The translations under genes were made by a program, and so were the position numbers. A DNA stretch of 64,000 nucleotides, from NCBI GenBank assembly GCA_942486035.1, contig CALNXK010000043.1, positions 2,777,001-2,841,000 on the forward strand. Direction: 5' to 3'. The DNA comes from Porites lobata. Taxonomy: Eukaryota; Cnidaria; Anthozoa; Scleractinia; Poritidae. Below, piece by piece: positions 11,430 through 23,767 of the stretch. Every line of letters begins with the position of its first letter. Within the stretch, counting starts at the first letter, position 1. The notes below the pieces were generated by a model. That model saw only the letters and a program-made list of their open reading frames with translations. It did not search any database and was not told the origin of the DNA.

Positions 11430-14128
11430 TTCTCAGCAGTTCTGGAGGTGTGGTCCCGTCTCTGGTATTGCTTGGAAGAATACAAGTTGCGTGTAACTAA
11501 GAACAAACTCAGTCACTTTGGTCTTGATTAAACTGTAAAAGACAGATACAGAGAAATGGAGAGCACGTCACCAGCTGATGCGAAAAAACAAACAAGCTTG
11601 TTATGTTAATGATTCGATAACAATAAATAAATATAAATGATGTTGATGAAACGAAATGGCTCTTGATCTACCACATCCAAATCTGACTAGGATTGAGAAA
11701 TGTTTGTTTGAGTATCCGAAGTAGCAGGGCTTGTTTTGCTGCAATGATAATATGTACAGTATAGATGAAGAAAGTATTCTGCTATATAGCAAATTATTTG
11801 AATGTAATTAACAGCGAGGAATTATTGGTCCAAATTTCTCCAGTCACTGTGAATGCCAATGTCATGCACTGAGCACGAAAATGGAAGTCATTAAAGTACC
11901 TATGTTCTTCAGCTTTGCCTTCAAGTTTTTTATCGCTATCATAGTGTTTCATATTACAGGATCTCTGTGAGCTAGCGAGTATTGCTGCCGTGATGTAGTG
12001 ACTGTTGAATCGCGGTACAGCGACAGTATTCGTCACTCTTTTCTAATAAAATGGACTGTTGCATAAAAGAATGAAAACAATATGCATATTTTTCGTGAGA
12101 GTGAAGAAAGACGACTGAAGAGAGCCATCCTATGCTGGTTTTAGACTCCTTTTAAACCTCTAAAGAATATTAGTGACATTATCAAAGAATCGATCATATT
12201 TAAGCGTGATTCCCGTCGGCTCTGCAAAACATAGAGAAGTTCGGCACCTTCCTCTTGCACCTTAGCCTTGATCTTGACCAAAGCAAGACCAAACAAAGAA
12301 ACAGAAGAATGTTGAAACATATACATTCAATCACCTCAGTTAACTGTAGACACAATAAAGGAAAGTATTGGGGAGAGTCCTCGGCATTAAGAATTACTGA
12401 GCGTTGTATGATGTTTGGATTCTCTGTGTCACCAAGTCAACTTTCCCTATCATTCCATGTTATGGGGAAGGTATTCTTGAAAAGAGCTTGAGAAATGTCC
12501 TACCTTTTTCTTCAAGGTTTTAAGCTGGATCACTGCTAGTTGTCGGTTTGGCTGAGAGGCTTTAAATGGACAGCGTGTTACCATGAGAAACTAATAGCGC
12601 TGCGAGAAAGAATCTGCCTTCTCCATTTAGGGTTAATGTAAAACGAAAGATGGGGTTGGTATATGTTTGGGCTGGGGAAAATAGAATTTCAGCCAAGATA
12701 GTTTTGCCCCATGGGACCATAAAAAATCGGTTGGGACAGTGGTCAAAATACTGCTGTAATATACTCAATGAAAGGGAGAGGAGCAGAAGAAAGTGTGTGG
12801 AATCGTATTTGAAGGTGATGGAGTTGTAGATCTAACTATTATTCATTTAACCAGAAGTGCTGACACCCACAGTGTTAAAAAGACAAATAAATTACAGCTG
12901 CGTAAACGAAATGCCATAATTTCATGGCATCCAATCTCGATAATTGTATTGTGATCTCTACTTTCCTATCTACAGGAATCTTTCCAAAAATGAACTATAT
13001 ATATGAATTACAGTAGACACTAGAGAAATGTATGGTTTGTGAGAGTCTGAGCCTGTCTGGCTTTCTCGACCAAGAATTATGATAAAAGTTACAAAAATGA
13101 TAAAACTGCAGAAGTTGCCGTGCAAATGAAGAGCTCTAAATGTAATATGGTTCAAAAAATTTAAATTTTCTCGCCTCTCTACCATTCAATTTGGCGTAGC
13201 TTAGTTTAATTAGTTGCTCATTGTTGGAAGGACGTTTATCCGAACGGGGCAATTTGAGTACCTCTCGGCATAAGTAAATGCGGCATAGTGATACATATTG
13301 CAGCTTATTTCATATCCCTGGTTTAACGTCTTCTTTTCCTTGTTTTTTGTGTATGTTTTTGTGTAATAATGAGTTTGCGACAAAAGAACATAACGATTGA
13401 AGCGCGAATTGAATTAATTACAACCTTTGATATCCCGTGGTTTCCTTCAATAGGTGCTCAGGTATGTTTTGTATTTTGCATAGTCTTCCTGTTTTTTCTT
13501 TAAGAAAAAGAAAAACCTCCTACGCAGACGTTCTTGTAAATATTATATATGAATATTAGATTAATTTGAAAGTTTATCCCATGTCGATCATTTGTTTTCG
13601 CTGTTTATCGCTTTGCTCAGTTTGGATTAGTCTGCCGTTTGCCTTCGCTAGGGTTTAGTCCTGCGCTTTAGATTATTATAGTTTACGCGCTCTCAACCAG
13701 ACTTACATCGGAGCTAAACGGGAAAGTTGACTGGGGTCTCTTGGTCACCTTGTGATATCTTTTAACACCTTCTTTTAAGAGGAAAGGGAAGATTCATGAT
13801 GGGGGGAGGTGAATAATTTTACGGTGATTGATCAGAACCTTTTGTTGGGTCGCTAAGAGAACTTTGACTTGAATCTCGCAGGGAGTCCCTTGGTTTTTGT
13901 TCATCATGATCAGCGTTCTTATCAAAGAATTGCCTTCTTTTGTATAAGAAAAGGAAGGGATGGAACGTCTCATTTACAAGCAAATGCTATTTAGTCAAGG
14001 GAAGTTTGCTTTTTTTTTTTTCTCATGGGGGTGGGGGGGCTCAGTGTCATGTTCGTTGTCACTGAATCCCCCCCCCTAGTTTGCCGCCTTCACAAATGAC
14101 GGCTGTTTCCCTTGTCAGGGCTGTTATT
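11430..14128. other. 2.7 kb without a recognisable gene
   Basis: Upstream of copy C. Only short open frames of 60-80 codons occur and none resembles a known domain. The part next to 11430 should hold the 5' UTR and promoter of copy C; an acceptor-like TTCTTCCAAG lies upstream of its ATG. No tRNA, rRNA or strong repeat was seen. Confidence 0.5.
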
Positions 14129-14389
14129 GGCTGTGGTCTCACTTGGGCTTTTTTTACTATAGTAAAGTCGAGTTTACCACTGTAAACACGTTTTCTAATG
14201 TGACCTGCTTTTCTCATTTTACTATGGTAAACACAGATCTAGTCTGTTGCGGTGGCAACGGCGGTAGAATGAAAGCAAAGTTTACTATAGTAAACTTTCC
14301 TAAAATGATATGGTTTATCGCTGGTATATCTAAACTTTGTTTATTCAGTTGACATCCAGTCGCATTATTTGAGATGCGTTCCCTGAGTG

Positions 14390-14763
14390 TATACCTGCCA
14401 ACTGCGTGGGTCTCACGCCTGCGGGTTGAAAACTTCGATCTCACGCCGGCTCACGCCTGCGGGCCAATTTCTCACGCCTGATTGAAAAATGTGAGTTGTT
14501 GCCGTCCTGCTTGACCCAATTTCCAAAAATATGTTAACTCAGACCCATGTAAGGAACGAAAACCATGTGTAAAATGAATAAATGGCAATACCTTCCTCGC
14601 GATCTCTGATTTTTGAAGTGAAAAGCACTGGGAGCGAGCTCGCCTTTGGCAGACTTCGGACGTCTTCGGGAATCTTCGGAAATGATCGTGTCGTCTTAAA
14701 AAATCCCAGCACTCCCAGGATAAAAATCTCACGCTTATATCTCAGAAAAAGTTGGCAGGTATA
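14390..14763. mobile_element. MITE with TATACCTGCCAACT termini
   Basis: TATACCTGCCAACT at the left is mirrored by AGTTGGCAGGTATA at the right. The outer TA steps could be a TA target duplication, as in Tc1/mariner-type elements. The interior has repeated tctcacgcctg words and no coding content. It is nested in the larger element. Confidence 0.7.
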
Positions 14764-15090
14764 TACATGTATTTTTAGCGCCGCCAGCCTATTCTTTTCC
14801 TTTTTTCGTGCCAAACAGTCCAGTAGAGATGCCACAGTGACTCAGACAATTTTCTCTTTCATTCGAGGCAAGTCCACAGTAAATTCTGGCCCGGGTTCCT
14901 AGAAAGCCGATTAGCGCTAATCGAGGATTAAATCTCGCTAATCGCGGAATACATTTTGTCCCACGATTAGATCCTGTTCCTGAAAGCATGATTAACCTTA
15001 ATCTAGGGATAAACTAAGTGTTAATTTTAACCCACCTAGCGAGGTCGATTAAGTCACTAATCGGGTGAAAACGTTTGTAAAACAAACAAA

Positions 15091-15297
15091 ATGGCGGACT
15101 CACCGTTGCCTCAAATACGTGAAAAAAAGTTCCGACAGCAAGAAATTAATCTCGACCAATTCACTGATGAAGAGCTTTGCTGTAAAAACAGGTTTGGCCG
15201 AGAGTCAATTCAATATTTGGTAGAAATCCTCAAGAACGACCTCGAGAGAAAGACGAGGAGAAAACATAGGCAGTTGCCAGGTTACTACTTCGTGTAA
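15091..15297 (+). pseudogene. Truncated Harbinger transposase N-terminus
   Basis: The 68-codon frame contains FTDEELCCKNRFGRESIQYL followed by a segment ending LERKTRRKHRQLP, which matches the N-terminal pattern of HARBI1/PIF transposases (DEE-x-RF-x-I-xxL-xxL-xxxLxxxTRR). The DDE catalytic core is absent because the frame ends at TAA 15295-15297. The ATG sits in a good context, inside a terminal-inverted-repeat element. Confidence 0.55.
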
Positions 15298-15365
15298 TAA
15301 ATTTGGTCATTATAAAACATGGACTGTGGACTGCGGGTTGAATATAAGGACTATGTTATAAAAAC

Positions 15366-15452
15366 TGGGCCAATTATTTCTAGGTCGATGAAGAATTTCG
15401 GTTTCCTCTTCTTGTCCTTTGGTTCAACCAAGACCACTTCATTTTCCGCCAT
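15366..15452 (-). pseudogene. Possible Harbinger Myb-like protein N-terminus
   Basis: The frame reads MAENEVVLVEPKDKKRKPKF and onward for about 29 residues. The KKRKP-F pattern is common at the start of the Myb/SANT-like companion protein of Harbinger elements. It points toward the transposase start across the deleted centre. This is suggestive only. Confidence 0.3.
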
Positions 15453-16682
15453 TTTCCTTTACTTCACCCGTACCTAAACATTTTTCGCGCCATATTTTTT
15501 AAAAGTAATCATCCCAAAAACTAGTTAAACCGGTTTATTTTAACACTAATCTCGGATTAGTTAATCGTGGGTTTATTTCGCTTTCAGGAACTCCTTTTTA
15601 ACCCACGATTAGTTATCCAAGGAATAAGAAAATTAATCGTGGGTTTGACACTAATCGGAGGATAGTTTAATCGGCTTTCCAGGAACCTGGGCCAGGATTT
15701 CAAGGAATCATACGCCTACATCTAATGTTCGTGTTTCATTTCTGAGTCGAGCATAAATTTAGAAGTAAATCATTCAATTCAAGTGTTTTTTTATTCCGTG
15801 TAGCCACATTTTTTCTATTTATTGTCTGAATGTGGATTTTGGTTGGCACGCTTTTTTTAAGAAACCTTCATGTTCTTTTCACTTTAGAGTTCCACCGTTC
15901 CTCAATAGTTTCGTAATCTCACCAGGCGGTTTTTCAGACGATCACGGCCGCGAAGTAATTCAGCATGGACCGCTTATATTTGCCGAGAAAATAATGGGAT
16001 AGAAACAGTATAAGCAGCGGCACAGTTTTCAGTGAATGTATGATGTACAGACACGTAACTGGATAAAAAATAAAACATTCATGGAATGTCGTAAGAATTA
16101 TACCACTTGTCCTCAGGCTCATCATTTGTGACACATTTCTGTTGGGAAACCATCTGGAACGTGTTAAGTCAACTAATGAGTTTTACTATAGTAAAGTTTT
16201 TTTACATCCTTTTTACCACGGTTAAAGCCTTTTACCAACGTCAAATCCCAAGTGTGACCACAGCCATTGATGATCAATTTTCGCTTCCTAAACTAACTGA
16301 GCGGCTACAGAATCCTGGCGGATATCAATATTTTGTGGTAGAAAAATAAGATAGCCTTACCATGAATCACGACAACTCGGATTGCTATAACAGTAGATAT
16401 GATTCAGTAGAATCTTCGGCCTTGTCCACGTCGTTGGCACGGGTGTTGTGATAAATATAATTTCTCTGTCCTTTTATCGACAAGCTGGCAACAAAACGCC
16501 GCTAGGCGCCTCTCTTTAGTCACAAACAGACGAACAGTTTCCTCAAAGAGTGCTTCACCAGTTCGAATTACGTGAAGTAACACTTTGAAATTTTCTAATT
16601 ACTCTGTTAGAAACGAGCACACCAAGTGACAACCAACCGTTTAAAGTTGGGAGTTATTCTGGCGGGTGAAAGAATAACTTAG

Positions 16683-17096
16683 CCCCGGGGGTACTCAAAT
16701 ACAATTTTATTCGGGGAGGCTCCGCCCGGAGGCCCAACCCCTTAACCTTTCATATACCATTTTTGACAGAAGGTGCTTCTTTCGTACCTATTGACAAATA
16801 AAACACCTTTCACATACCTAGCCGTTAGGACACTGCGTCCCTTTCGGCTGCTGTAAATTCACTGTTTTTAAATGTGATTCAGTTACTAAACCAGGAGGTT
16901 TCTTGACTTTTCACAGCCACAGAATGCATCTGTCCGCCCTTTATAGTTTCGTTGTTTTTTTGTTTTTACCAACTAAAATGACAGATTTCCCTTTCCTTTC
17001 ATATACTTAAATTACTGAAATCCCTACAGAACCTTTTTATATACCTGAAGCGGAGCCTCGACTTATAGGCCAGTATAGGGAGTACCCCCCCCGGGA
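16683..17096. mobile_element. MITE with CCCCGGGGGTACTC termini (copy 1)
   Basis: CCCCGGGGGTACTC on the left faces GAGTACCCCCCCCGGG on the right. The interior holds tcggggaggctccgcccgga and several catatacct words. A second, more eroded copy of the same family lies at about 21220-21600, and the shared interior words confirm a dispersed family. Confidence 0.65.
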
Positions 17097-18492
17097 AGTG
17101 GGCCGGCCGCAGAAGGCTCTGGATGGATGCCAGGAGATAGTTGTTATCAGTAGGCAGATCCATGGGTCAAAATATTCAGCCAAACAAGACAAATCGAAGA
17201 CAAACATCCTTGAAGGATCCATTGAAGGCAAAAGTAAATGTATGCAGACTGAGCTGACCGACAGCTTCTTAATAACAATCGTAGGTAGTCTTCATAACTG
17301 CGCGATAAAGAGAATTCCTCTCTTTTCTTTCCCTCTGATCTTTTGTTCCATGCTATTTTTCTTCCAGGATTTAAGTTTCTTTTTTCTGATCATGTCGCCA
17401 TATCACGCGCTTTCTGATAGTAATCGTCTCGGCTAGGGTCAGGGTTTAGGAATGGTCTTGGAGAATAAAGGATCTCGCTGATCCAGCATTCCTTCAAGCC
17501 AATGCCACGTTCCCGATCCGTCTCACCAGAATAAAAATAAAAATAATAATTCAGCTCGTCTGACGAGGTTGGAAGGCCATAACAATGGAAAGGCCAACGT
17601 GATACCCAGGATGTGTTTTTCCTTGGTAATATCTACCCTCTACAAAAACAGCAAGCTATGGTACACTAAAACAAAACTGAATGCAGGGCTGGCACTACGG
17701 CCAGAAGTAATCGGCTCCTGCTACGGCAAAGGGCTGATTTATTGCAGGCCAATATTTCAGCTAACAAAATTAGCCTTCCTCAGGGCCAGAACTATACCGA
17801 GAGAAAAGATCTTTTAACAGCTCCTGAAATTTGAATTTAAAATACACGTAAGTGGTTAATAATTAACCACAATTATAACAACAACAACATTTATTGGCAT
17901 TACCGTGAGTAGATGGCATTGCCAAATACAATATTGATTATTTCAAGGTAAAGGAGAAAAAATTATTAATACTAGATAGAATAATATACAGGTAATGATT
18001 ATACAATAAAAATAGAAATAGAAACAGTTCAATGTTCATGTTCATGTTTATGGTACACTAAAAATGCTAACGCGTACCCGCCATGAATCTTCCCCTCCCT
18101 GCCCCTTTCTATTCAGCTTGACAAGCATGCACATCAAACTTCTTCCGCAGACAGAAGACTGAGTTTTCCTGATATTTTGAACGGTCAAGCCGTCGTTCCT
18201 CGAGGAATTTAAGTATAAAGAAGCTAGCCTATTCCAAGCTCCGAGATATTCGGGTCCGCGAAATTGAAAAAGCTTGATCACGAAAATAAAACGGGAGCCG
18301 CCTCTCCCAGATCACGCGAACATATTTTTGCGTGGCTTCACTTACGCTTCACCCCAGACCTTAGTTGCGCAGTGCATTGTGGGATAAGGGGAGCCCCCTT
18401 GACACTTCGCACATGTGCTAGTGTAAATATAAATCGACCCATTCAATAACGATGTTTATGTTAATATCTTGAGCCACTCTTCCTACTCCAAG
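17097..18492. other. Intergenic region upstream of the FADD-like gene
   Basis: No recognisable gene. Short frames near 17100-17440 and 17570-17820 lack any domain. The last few hundred bases should include the promoter and 5' UTR of the FADD-like gene; I see no clear TATA box. Confidence 0.45.
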
Positions 18493-19363
18493 ATGTCGTG
18501 TATCCCAGAGTTTCGTAAGGTCCTCTTTTCGCTGTGTCAAGAACTAACGACTGAAAATTTGAGGTCCTTGAAGTATTTGTTGCGTGATTTGTTAACAACG
18601 AGAGAATTAGAGGACATCAGAGACCCAATGGATTTGATGCTTTACCTGGAACAAAGGAATGAACTTTGCAGCAACAATTGCCAACTTCTCGAAGATCTCC
18701 TGACACAGATCAAGCGTAAAGATCTCGTCCAAAAAATTCAAGCCTTTCAGGGTGGGTTACTCAAGAATCATAAAACCACCCTGAGCGAGGTTAGTCTTCA
18801 AAAGAAGACACGAACGCAGGATTGCGTTACGGATGGTCCGGAAGGCCCTTCCCATCCTACAGACAACAGCGATTATTTTACATTTGTCACATGCACCCGC
18901 CGTAAGTTTAATTTGCTGCTGAATTCTTTAGGACATTTTATTTCTCAGTGTTTTGTGCTTACAAATGCAAACATCTCAATTCATGCTTCAGTACCTCAGA
19001 GTATATTTTTATATACAAGTCACGCGTGATGTCACATACATTTACATAAGGGGCGTTTCTTTTTTAGGACATGGAGTCATGTTAAGAGACGTAAGCGCCG
19101 AGGTTTACGAAAGACTGGGTTTCCTGTTAAATCCTGCTGCATACAAGAACTGGATTTACCTCGCAGGAAAGTTAAATTACACTCACGCGCAAGTCAGTAA
19201 TTTCAAACTATTCCCAGGGCAAAGCACTCAAATGCTCCTGGAAGACTGGGCCACAGCAGCTGATGCTACTGTCGCGAAATTGTATCATGTGCTCAAGGAA
19301 ATCGGACGAGCAGATGCTGCAGGTGAACTTGAACCTATTTTGGCCGAATCTAAGTCAGGGTAA
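18493..19363 (+). CDS. FADD: FADD-like adaptor, DED plus death domain
   Basis: Death-receptor adaptors of this type link a receptor or death-domain platform to DED-bearing caspases in the cytosol. Exon 1 is 18493-18901 (donor GTAAGT) and exon 2 is 19068-19363 (acceptor TTTTTTAG), phase 1, giving 234 residues against about 208 for human FADD. The DED is at about 5-80: six-helix pattern starting FRKVLFSLCQELTTENL, with RKDL near its end matching the RxDL charge-triad motif of DEDs. A polar linker follows, then a death domain at about 142-225 (LRDVSAEVYERLGFLLN, KNWIYLAGKLNYT, MLLEDWA). The intron between DED and DD is in the place known for vertebrate FADD. I chose ATG 18493; an in-frame TTG upstream is not needed. 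Orthology is inferred from domain order. Confidence 0.85.
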
Positions 19364-19434
19364 CTCCATGCTTACCTCACCCTGCTAGCAGAGCTTCCTT
19401 GTCTTCTTGAGTATCGAGCAGGCCTGAGTATCGA

Positions 19435-19604
19435 TAGCCTGTTCCAGGCGTTCAAATGGTGGGGAGCGGGCAAAAAATTAGGGCGCGGGCGAAAAATTGA
19501 CGAGGGAAAAAATAGGGCGCCCCAGTCTCCCCTCGTGTTTCTTTTAGCGCTCGCCGCGTACGATTTAACTTGTTCCCCACTATCTAAACGCCTGGAACAG
19601 GTTA
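19435..19604. mobile_element. MITE, 170 bp, 9-bp TSD (TAGCCTGTTCC family)
   Basis: Ends TAGCCTGTTCCAGGCGTT and its inverse (one mismatch). GAGTATCGA flanks both sides exactly (19426-19434 and 19605-19613). A 9-bp duplication is characteristic of Mutator-like elements. GC-rich interior, no coding. It lies 70 bp past the stop of the FADD-like gene and may be in its 3' UTR. Confidence 0.8.
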
Positions 19605-19785
19605 GAGTATCGAGCAAGCGAAAGAAAGGCTCTCCGGGCTCCTGCTATGCTGGCGAGGTATGCTGTCTACTGCACCTCAATCTTAAGTCTGACCACTACA
19701 GCTTTTTAAGCGGAATCGTGTTTTCAGAGTGAAAACCGACGGATGGAAAGCTTGACTTGGGAGATCTTGGGATGGTGACCTTCTC

Positions 19786-21055
19786 CAGGGCTTGAAATAA
19801 CTACTGGGGAGGCGCCGGACACATTGTCCGGTCAAACGTGATTTTGCTCGGACATAGGCATTTTTGGCCGGACAAATTTAATCCATCTTAACTAGTTGCA
19901 ATAGAGGTTCCATTTTGCAAGTTACATGATCTGTATCATTTTCAGCAACAGCAACTCTAGTTACTCAAAACAAATCGAGTGTGCAAAAAATTAGAAGCTG
20001 TAGTTTTATTACTCTTTGTTCTGTAACATTGTAAGTCAGACACGTGGATTGCAAGACACAACCTCATCGTTAACGTTTGGTTGAAACCTGACCAAATCAC
20101 TACCAAAACGTAACCTTCAACTTTATAGTACAACATTTACATTTTAGCAAATGCTGCTTTGTTTCTACAAATAATTTCAAACGGGCAAATAAACTTGTGA
20201 AATCGTTTGGTTCAATAAATGAATCTCTCAATTAACACGATAATAAACGCTATTAAACGGAATGTAAATTAATATACAACTATGTAATACAATCCTCCTG
20301 ACTTTACCACTTACAAGTTTACTCTACCGTTTGGTTGAATGCAAATCTAGACTTCAGAGTGAAGAGTTTGTAAATTCTCCGTTACATCTCTTACACGTTG
20401 CGCAATGAAAATAATCGTATCCTTCGGCGCGACCTGCTGGCCGAAGTAACATCGCCATTCGCACAAAAAATCGTGGTAGTGGCATTCATTGGCATTTGAA
20501 TGCGTTAAAACTTATACATAATGTATTTCAAAGAGAACAGGGTGAAGAATGTTGAGTTAACCTTGTGAATTAGTCGTTTAGTGATAAACACGCAACAAAT
20601 TTACGGACAGGGCGAAATAAAGACAAACTCTATTTTTATGTTTACTTCATTAACACTCAAAGCCCTTTATTTTAATGTTACATTTGTGAAGTTTTATTGG
20701 AGCAAGAGGGTGGCCTAATTCATTATACTGTCACTCTGGGTCTTTCTTTTTTTCGCTCTTGTTGGCACCAGATGCTATGCAAGTTATTTTCGGCGCAGCG
20801 GGGCGTGCAATCTTGAGCACTTTACAACACGAACAGGAAATGTCATCAATTTCACAAACAAAAGTCCCTCTAGTTAATATCTTTTTTGGGAACATGATAA
20901 GATTGAATAAATTTCCATCATGATTGTCTCAAAAATGAATTTTCTTTGAAAGCCCAAATGACCGGACAACATGTCCGGTCATCCACGGATTGGCTCGGAC
21001 AATGCTCGATTCTGACCGGACATTGTCCGTTGACCGGCCGTTATTTCAAGCCCTG
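19786..21055. mobile_element. Non-autonomous DNA transposon, 1,270 bp, 5-bp TSD TTCTC
   Basis: CAGGGCTTGAAATAAC at the left and its exact inverse at the right, with TTCTC directly outside each end (19781-19785 and 21056-21060). Subterminal sequence is dense in ccggacattgtccgg-type palindromes near both ends. The centre is AT-rich with no transposase. CAGGG termini with a 5-bp duplication fit a hAT-related group. Confidence 0.75.
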
Positions 21056-21219
21056 TTCTCGAACCTTCAAGAACTGAAGTCGTAATGTTCGAAAACTAAA
21101 TGACTAAAACGTCACATGTTTGTTTAATTCCTTACAAAAGAATTGTTGTTGTTTATCATGTCTCTCTGATGCTGTTTTTTTTATTTTCTCCTTTTCCCAA
21201 AAGTAAATCTATAACCCGA

Positions 21220-21600
21220 AGCGTACTCAACGAAGTTTTATACGGGGAGGTTCCGCCCCGAGGTCCAATCCCTGACCCTTTTACATACTTTTTTTGACAG
21301 AAAGGTACCCTCTTCGTATACCTTCTATTGACAAATGGTACCCATTTCACATTCCTTTTTTAGACCACTGCGTCCCGTTCAGCTGCTGTAAATGCACCTT
21401 CTTTATTATGTGGTTAAATCACTAAACCACGAAGTTTTCTTGTCTTTTTCACAGCCATAAAACGCGTCTTGCCTTTTTTTGTCCAGATTCCCTATACTTT
21501 CAGTGAAATTCTTACCCACTGATCGGCATTTGAATCCTGAAGAAGGTACCTCTTTCGGGAGGAGCCTCTAGGGGTCCCTCCCCCTCCCCCATTCGGATCT
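21220..21600. mobile_element. MITE related to 16683-17096 (copy 2, eroded)
   Basis: Shares gtactcaa, acggggaggttccgccccga, tttttttgacagaa and cactgcgtccc in the same order as copy 1. The terminal repeats are degraded, so its ends are approximate. Confidence 0.6.
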
Positions 21601-22572
21601 GTAGTCTGTAGTGAACCAGTTAGTGAATGAAAAGGGGCAAACAAATCAAGAAGAACAAAATTGAAAAAAAAAAAAGGATTTCCACTTTAGGTTGGCGAAA
21701 TTAAAATGCAACCTTCAAAATCTCCAATCCCCAACTGACTTTGCAATGAGAGTATAGGCAAAAGAAAACTGTGGTCGCTTTGTTAAATTTCGCCGCAAGT
21801 GGGCCGCATATAAGCTCCATTTCGTGCGCGCGTGACCTTTCTTCTGTTGCTACAGGATAGGTTACCACACAGGTTCATAACAGGTTCCACCGGCAAAAAG
21901 TCGCATCCAGAGTGCTGGCGGAGATCGAGGAGGACGCTTCTATTCCTATTTCTGTTTGTGAAGCGTTCTACTAACCTATTGGACTTCATCAAGGTCAGCA
22001 GGTATGATAGTCTTTTAAAAAGTTTAACAAGTAGACTGGCCACCTATTTTCATGATTCGGTCTGATATCAAACCAAAAACTGATGGCCGTGCTTAACGGT
22101 CTGGCAATTATGGTTAACATGTGCATAAACGTGATTGAGTTTCGTGACGCTCGTTTTAATTTGTTTTGTTTTTTCATCGGCCTTTCCACTACCTTAGTAA
22201 TCTTACTTATGGTTTTATTTTCAATACCGCTTTCTTTGAAACGAAGGAAAATTTATGGCAATTGTTGCATCCTTTTCTTTTTACGTACGTGTCAAGCCCG
22301 ATGTCGAGGAATTTATTTTCTACATTTCGGGTGACCTTTGTATTTTCAAATCAAAGTGACATTGGAATTCGCTTCAGTCAGCTACATTTTAATCTTTTTA
22401 GACATGTGTGGTCTGCACAAAGGTAGGATTAAGTTCATGTGGGCGGCAATGAAATGTAACCTTTTCTTTTCCAACATCGCCAAGATTTCAAATTTTTGTG
22501 GTCGTAAAATACTAGAAAACAAACACCTGTAGGAAAGGGTTTATAGAAACAATTTAATGTACCGATAGCAGA
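21601..22572. other. Region without a recognisable gene
   Basis: Mostly AT-rich sequence with short overlapping frames of 60-86 codons on both strands and no identifiable domain. A stretch near 21862-21995 is flanked by splice-like signals (gttgctacag and aaggtcagc) and could be a noncoding exon, but nothing else supports it. Confidence 0.4.
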
Positions 22573-22919
22573 GGTTGTTTACCGGGAAAACCCGAATAAT
22601 CTGGTTGGAAAGTATGGAACACGTCTGTTTGGGCTTTTCCAGCGAAACTAATTTCCGGAAGCAACGGCAGTCCTGTTTTTCTGTCCGAAATGCTCAAAAA
22701 GGTAAATTCGTGAATGTGTTCCATTTCTGGGATTCTTCTAAGCCATCTTTGATACCAGTTTCAGGCCTTCCCGGCCGTTTTTTGGTAAATGGAACTAATT
22801 TCACAAATATTAAACTAAATAAATTAACGCGATTCCGGGACGCAATTTCCCAGTCTGCGTACCATTTGCCCAAACCGTGGACCGACTCAAGGGGTTACCC
22901 ATGCAAATGGTAAACAACC
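22573..22919. mobile_element. Candidate MITE with GGTTGTTTACC termini
   Basis: GGTTGTTTACC at the left and GGTAAACAACC at the right form an 11-bp inverted repeat about 347 bp apart. AGA occurs outside both ends. Interior noncoding. The short arms leave room for chance. Confidence 0.45.
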
Positions 22920-23759
22920 AGAATCTCCTAAAAAAGAAATGGCACATCCTCTACTTAAAATAGTTTCTGAATGGAAAAAATTTCGTCAATTTGGGTCTGA
23001 TTTGTTGCTTCACGACCTTGTGAAACGGATTTGCGTCAGCACAATGGAATTTGTTACAAAAGCTAGCTGTTTTTCGGTTTCAAACCACACTTTCAAGGAG
23101 ATCGTCCTTTATACTTCTGGAGGGGGTTAGAGACCATACCCTCGTTCTAAACGGAGATCCCCTCTTATTTATTTGCAATCGCCACGAATCATTTTATGAC
23201 ATGTATTTTTTTTGCTTTTAATTTAACTACTCGATCCGGGGCTCTCATCTATGAAGAAGGGAATATTTAACGAGGTCAAATTCAAATCCTCCTCTCTTGA
23301 TGAACTGGCTGCGTGTGTGCGCACGATCACTACTGGGAGATTGCTATCTATATGAAACTTTTAAAGACTTCCGAACCAAAGTTAAACCGCGACAGGGTAG
23401 ACAAATGATTTTAGTCAAGTGTGTTTACATTATAATGAAAGGGTGCCTGATCGTCGGTGATTGGACACCTAGCTACACCTTCAACCGAATCTTTTGACAA
23501 TGAAGAGAATATGATTTTTACAAACAAGGTTCACGACTTTCATTAGACCAGAAATGTGGTTGATGTACCGTGAAATTTTGTGGTCCGCTATCCATTAGTG
23601 ATACATCAGCGCATTTTGGGTGTAGAGTGAAGGTCATGAACTTCCTTCGGTCCTTGTTTGTAATAATGCAGTGCTAAAAACCCACGTCTTCATCGTTATG
23701 ATAAGACGTTTCAACCCAACCCATCCCCAAGACTGTAGCTTTTTGGTAGAACGTGGCTC
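22920..23759. other. Gap without recognisable gene
   Basis: Short frames only; no domain, RNA or repeat that I can support. Confidence 0.4.
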
Positions 23760-23767
23760 ATAAGGAA

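Larger units (their letters stand above)
14881..15700. mobile_element. PIF/Harbinger deletion derivative, 820 bp
   Basis: Terminal inverted repeats of about 33 bp contain TTCCTAGAAAGCCGATTA on the left and the inverse of TTCCTGGAAAGCCGATTA on the right. Between them lies the start of a transposase-like frame on plus (15091-15297) and, on minus, a second short frame starting at 15452. Harbinger elements carry two genes, a transposase and a Myb-like protein, so this looks like an internally deleted copy keeping both gene starts. Several aatcgtgggtt-like words repeat inside the arms. Confidence 0.6.
14129..16265. mobile_element. Composite DNA transposon with nested insertions
   Basis: The left end GGCTGTGGTCTCACTTGGG and the right end (inverse of GGCTGTGGTCACACTTGGG) are near-perfect terminal repeats. 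ATT flanks both (14126-14128 and 16266-16268). Inside each end lie palindromes of the type TTTACTATAGTAAA: left near 14154, 14174, 14218 and 14280; right near 16184 and 16210. Such subterminal repeats are typical transposase-binding arrays. Two other elements sit inside (14390-14763 and 14881-15700). No transposase of the host element remains. Confidence 0.65.

Noticed and set aside
17569..17817. Plus-strand frame of about 80 codons
   Set aside because: No domain, no splice partners and no conserved context; likely chance.
18469..18492. Upstream in-frame extension of the FADD-like protein
   Set aside because: It would need a TTG start; the ATG at 18493 places the DED at the normal distance from the N-terminus.
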